From Anthopleura xanthogrammica (taxonomy: Eukaryota > Cnidaria > Anthozoa > Actiniaria > Actiniidae), in NCBI GenBank assembly GCA_964019055.1, contig OZ025222.1, positions 9,270,029 to 9,334,028 on the forward strand: a stretch of DNA of 64,000 nt. Direction: 5' to 3'. The notes beneath the pieces are model-generated. The model ran no database searches. It worked only from the letters and a program-made list of their open reading frames with translations, and was not told the origin of the DNA. A program made the translations under genes and the position numbers. Of this stretch, positions 61,401-64,000 are shown piece by piece; position 1 is the first letter of the stretch; each line of letters starts with the position of its first letter.

Positions 61401-63632
61401 GGTTGGTTGGTTGGTTGGTTGGTTGGTTGGTTGGTTGGTTGGTTGGTTGGTTGGTTGGTTGGTTGGTTGGTTGGTTGGTTCGTTCGTTCCATCCTTTCTT
61501 CTTACCCGATCATAATAGGTAAATAAATTACAATATATTATATTGTACTGGATCATAAGAACACGTCACCCATGCTTATTTAATAGAGTAACACACCCAC
61601 AAGAATATACCATACTTACTTAAACGATTTAGCGGGTATCTGTGATATATCCACTTTACTAAGCGCTTTACCAAGTTCCCCAAGACTCATGTACAAATAG
61701 TCGATATTTCCACTATTATCAGCTAGGAACTTCTTAAGTTTTGGCTTCAAAGCCTCCAGCTAGAAATTCAAGAGGAACATAACGTTAGAACACCCGAGGC
61801 AGAATTCTCTGTGCCCTGACTTAGATCAGCCCAGAGGTTGTTTCAGGGTTCAATCTGTGAGTTAGCCATGCCCTGACTTAGATCAGCCCAGAGGTTGTTT
61901 CAGGGTTCAATCTGTGAGTTAGCCATGCCCTGACTTAGATCAGCCCAGAGGTTGTTTCAGGGTTCAATCTGTGAGTTAGCCATGCCCTGACTTAGATCAG
62001 CCCAGAGGTTGTTTCATGCAGGGTTCAATCTGTGAGTTAGCCATGTCCTGACTTAGATCAGCCCAGAGGTTGTTTCAGGGTTTAATTTGTAAGTTAGCCT
62101 TGCCCTGACTTAGATCAGCCCAGAGGTTGCTTCAGGGTTTGATAAAAATTAAAGATTTTGACACAATAACTTATCTGACCTGTTCTTTAGTCCATCCTTT
62201 CCATTTCCCCAGAGCAGCAATGACATCAGCATTGTCAATGTTCAGCTTCTTGAGATCAGAACTCTCTATCCCCAGTACCACTCTCCCTAGCTTCTTCAAA
62301 TGCATGGCCGTGAATTTCGAAACATCGCTGTTGACCATGTACTAAACAAAAAAAATCAAAACATTTTAAAATACTCAATAATAAAAAAAGAACGTTCAAT
62401 GTTATGACACTATAACCGGTTAACCTCAAAAATGGAGAATGTTTCCTTACCTGTTTAGCCTTTGCAGCCATAGCCTTGAGGTTGTCTAAATCGATATTAG
62501 GCTGCTTGCCCCAGACTCCCACGGCATCCTCGAAAGAGTCTTTACTGATACTCAAAATATCATCTATACTCAGGCCTCTTGCTAACGAACCGAGCTGTCG
62601 GAGCTGGTCACCAGTCCACTCACGCAGATCTATTGATATTGAAAATCAGTCTAAAAACCTTTTCCCCGATTTTTCCAAAGTTCATTTCAATATATTTATC
62701 TTATTTTATGCATTTTTCATTTTCTATTCATACCACGGCCGCCATCTTGAATTCTGAGTTATACATGGTTAGCCTCGATTCGGATCCAAGATGGCGGCGC
62801 ACCAAGATGAGACTCAATGAAGTTAAAACAAAAACATATTAGTTACCACTCTTTCCGTAGGCTTCTTTGGCAGCGCTTATAAGAGCCTGGGCTTGAGCCT
62901 TGCTGAAATCCAGTTTATTCATCTCGTCCATGACCTCCTCCAACGCTTCTTTACTTATACGACGCAGGTCACCAGATCCCAGACCCACGATAGCAGGGCC
63001 GAGGTCACGCCACTGCTTGCCCGCCCACTTGCCTACGTCACTATGAAATGAATTTAGATTTATACCGCTGAGTTTTATAACTGCAGGCTCGTAAAATAAA
63101 TATAATACTCAGGGGAATGACGTGGTCTGAGATGGGAAAAGATTACTGACGAAGAAAGAAATAATACTCAAGGGAATGACATGTGGTCTGAGATGGGTAA
63201 ACATTACTGATGAAGAAAGCAATAATACTCAAGGGAATGACATGTGGTCTGAGATAGGAAAACATTACTGATGAAGAAAGAAATAATACTCAAGGGAATG
63301 ACATGTGGTCTGAGATGGGTAAACATTACTGATGAAGAAAGAAATAACACTCAAAGGAATGACATCTGATTTGATATAGGACATTATCATGTTCAAAATA
63401 AATGTTCTGAGTACAAGGATACCACATACCTCTGTCCAAAGTGTTTTTTGGCCAACTTGGCCAGCTCTCTGACTTTCAGCTCATCAAACCCCTTGGACCT
63501 CGCTATGGTGTAGAGGTTTTGTACAAAGGCATCTTGGGTTATCTTGCTGAGTGCATTTCGACTCAGCCCTGCTACCAGGTTCCCCATGTCCTGAATGTGG
63601 GTGGAGTTGAGTATATCGATTCCTGATTGGTT
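57757..63632 (-). CDS. Mesothelin/otoancorin/stereocilin-like protein, C-terminal part
   Basis: Nine exons on the minus strand: 63430-63632, 62847-63040, 62451-62629, 62180-62341, 61620-61759, 60109-60251, 59027-59124, 57994-58153, 57757-57842. Phases close over 1365 nt (454 aa). The 5' part lies beyond the window: the first exon here begins in phase 0 at an acceptor and has no start codon. The protein is a string of degenerate helical repeats of about 60 residues with the pattern LGxLxxGLSxxDLxxIS ([51 protein letters not shown]). These resemble the superhelical repeats of the mesothelin/stereocilin/otoancorin family. It ends in [15 protein letters not shown] followed by a hydrophobic tail ([20 protein letters not shown]) with no cytoplasmic extension, as expected for a GPI-anchor signal. 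An extracellular, surface-attached protein; role unknown. Confidence 0.75.
58225..58812 (+). repeat. (GTAT)n arrays flanking a short retroposon-like tail
   Basis: GTAT runs at 58265-58534 and 58616-58800 flank about 80 bp containing CCCTCCGTAAATAAAGTTAT and four TGTAT pentamers. That spacer resembles the 3' end of a non-LTR retroposon whose tail seeded the second array. It lies between exons 7 and 8 of the visible mesothelin-like exons. Confidence 0.85.
59180..59380. mobile_element. M2 MITE
   Basis: Runs from GATGTTCCTTGATTACAAAC to CCTTGGGAACTCGGAACTGG. It aligns with 6727-6955 in the same orientation, including CCAACGGTAAAGTAAAGAAT and GGAACACGTGAATATTG. Confidence 0.7.
60400..61487 (+). 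repeat. GGTT-based array with two sequence domains
   Basis: A short (GTTCTGTGCTG) repeat lies at about 60395-60490. It is followed by about 350 bp of the octamer GGTTCGTT (60490-60838) and then about 645 bp of GGTT, pure except for a few GGTTCGTT units near 60862-60937. It lies between visible exons 5 and 6 of the mesothelin-like gene. The NQPT and LVGW frames of 340-430 codons are artefacts. Confidence 0.95.
61805..62150 (+). repeat. 57-bp minisatellite, six copies
   Basis: Same unit as in LMF2 and importin introns (GAGTTAGCCATGCCCTGACT). One unit has a TGCA insertion. The array ends about 30 bp before the donor of the exon at 62180. No SINE head is visible. Confidence 0.9.
63105..63380 (+). 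repeat. 61-bp minisatellite derived from the M4 terminus
   Basis: Five units with GGGAATGACATGTGGTCTGA and GATGGGTAAACATTACTGAT. These closely match the inner end of M4 elements (GAATGACACGTGGTCTGAAA, GGGAAAACATTAC). It lies in the mesothelin-like intron between the exons at 62847 and 63430. Confidence 0.8.
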
Positions 63633-63654
63633 CTGGGAATTCAAACAATTATAA

Positions 63655-63710
63655 TAAATATCATCACTATTATCTCTATCATGATCATCATCACCATCAT
63701 CATCACCATC

Positions 63711-63742
<32 letters not shown>

Positions 63743-64000
63743 CACTATCATCATCAACATCATCACCATTATCTTTATCATGATCATCATCACCATCATC
63801 ATCATCATCACCATCACCACTATCATCATCACCATCATCACCATTATCTCTATCATGATCATCATGATCATCATCATCATCATCACCATCACCACTATCA
63901 TCATCACCATCATCACCATTATCTTTATCATGATCATCATCACCATCATCACCATCATCATCATCACCACTATCATCATCACCATCATCACCATTATCTC
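63655..64000 (+). repeat. (ATC)n tract with higher-order units, runs off the window
   Basis: ATC/ACC trinucleotides arranged in larger units of about 70-80 bp that share ATTATCTTTATCATGATCAT. It continues past the right edge, upstream of the first visible mesothelin-like exon. Confidence 0.85.

Noticed and set aside
60255..61556. 417-433 codon frames rich in NQPT or LVGW
   Set aside because: Products of the GGTT/GGTTCGTT array, open in all frames of both strands. The array lies in an intron of the mesothelin-like gene.

Overview
This is metazoan nuclear DNA: AT-rich, with intron-split genes, canonical GT-AG junctions, tRNA-derived SINEs, many short foldback transposons (MITEs) and an unusually heavy load of micro- and minisatellites. 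No bacterial, organellar or viral gene is visible. The gene set suggests an invertebrate, most plausibly an anthozoan cnidarian. That placement is inference. The genes are a secreted FG-GAP protein, LMF2, a DZIP3-HEPN/ROCO/Death protein, importin-7/8, an LRR-type rhodopsin-family GPCR and a mesothelin/stereocilin-like protein.

Layout. (1) 1-2593 is intergenic and includes a tandemly duplicated promoter. (2) 2594-6170 (+) is a three-exon gene for a secreted protein of twelve calcium-loop repeats. (3) 8041-23416 (-) is a complete 18-exon lipase maturation factor 2 gene, with introns swollen by GATA, GGAT, 24-bp and 57-bp arrays. (4) 25275-32168 (-) is a complete six-exon gene joining an N-terminal HEPN domain, a Roc-COR GTPase and a C-terminal Death domain. 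(5) 34124-50175 (-) is a complete 29-exon importin-7/8 gene. (6) 50708-55845 (-) is an LRR GPCR with one upstream LRR exon not located. (7) 57757-63632 (-) holds the last nine exons of a mesothelin/otoancorin/stereocilin-like gene that continues beyond the right edge.

Exon borders were derived by hand, from homology recalled for each family, GT-AG sites and reading-frame phase. Phases close across every junction of LMF2 (666 aa), the ROCO gene (1070 aa), importin (1036 aa) and the FG-GAP gene (649 aa). That closure is strong internal support. Five of the six genes lie head-to-tail on the minus strand, and the FG-GAP gene converges on LMF2. The genes do not form a pathway: LMF2 and importin are housekeeping, and the FG-GAP, ROCO and GPCR genes look like recognition or signalling functions.

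The repeats are the most unusual part. Tandem arrays repeatedly grow from inside mobile elements: a 102-bp unit within one MITE family, a 57-bp unit on SINE tails, and a 24-bp unit inside a 3.7-kb inverted-repeat element. Several arrays abut or copy splice sites.
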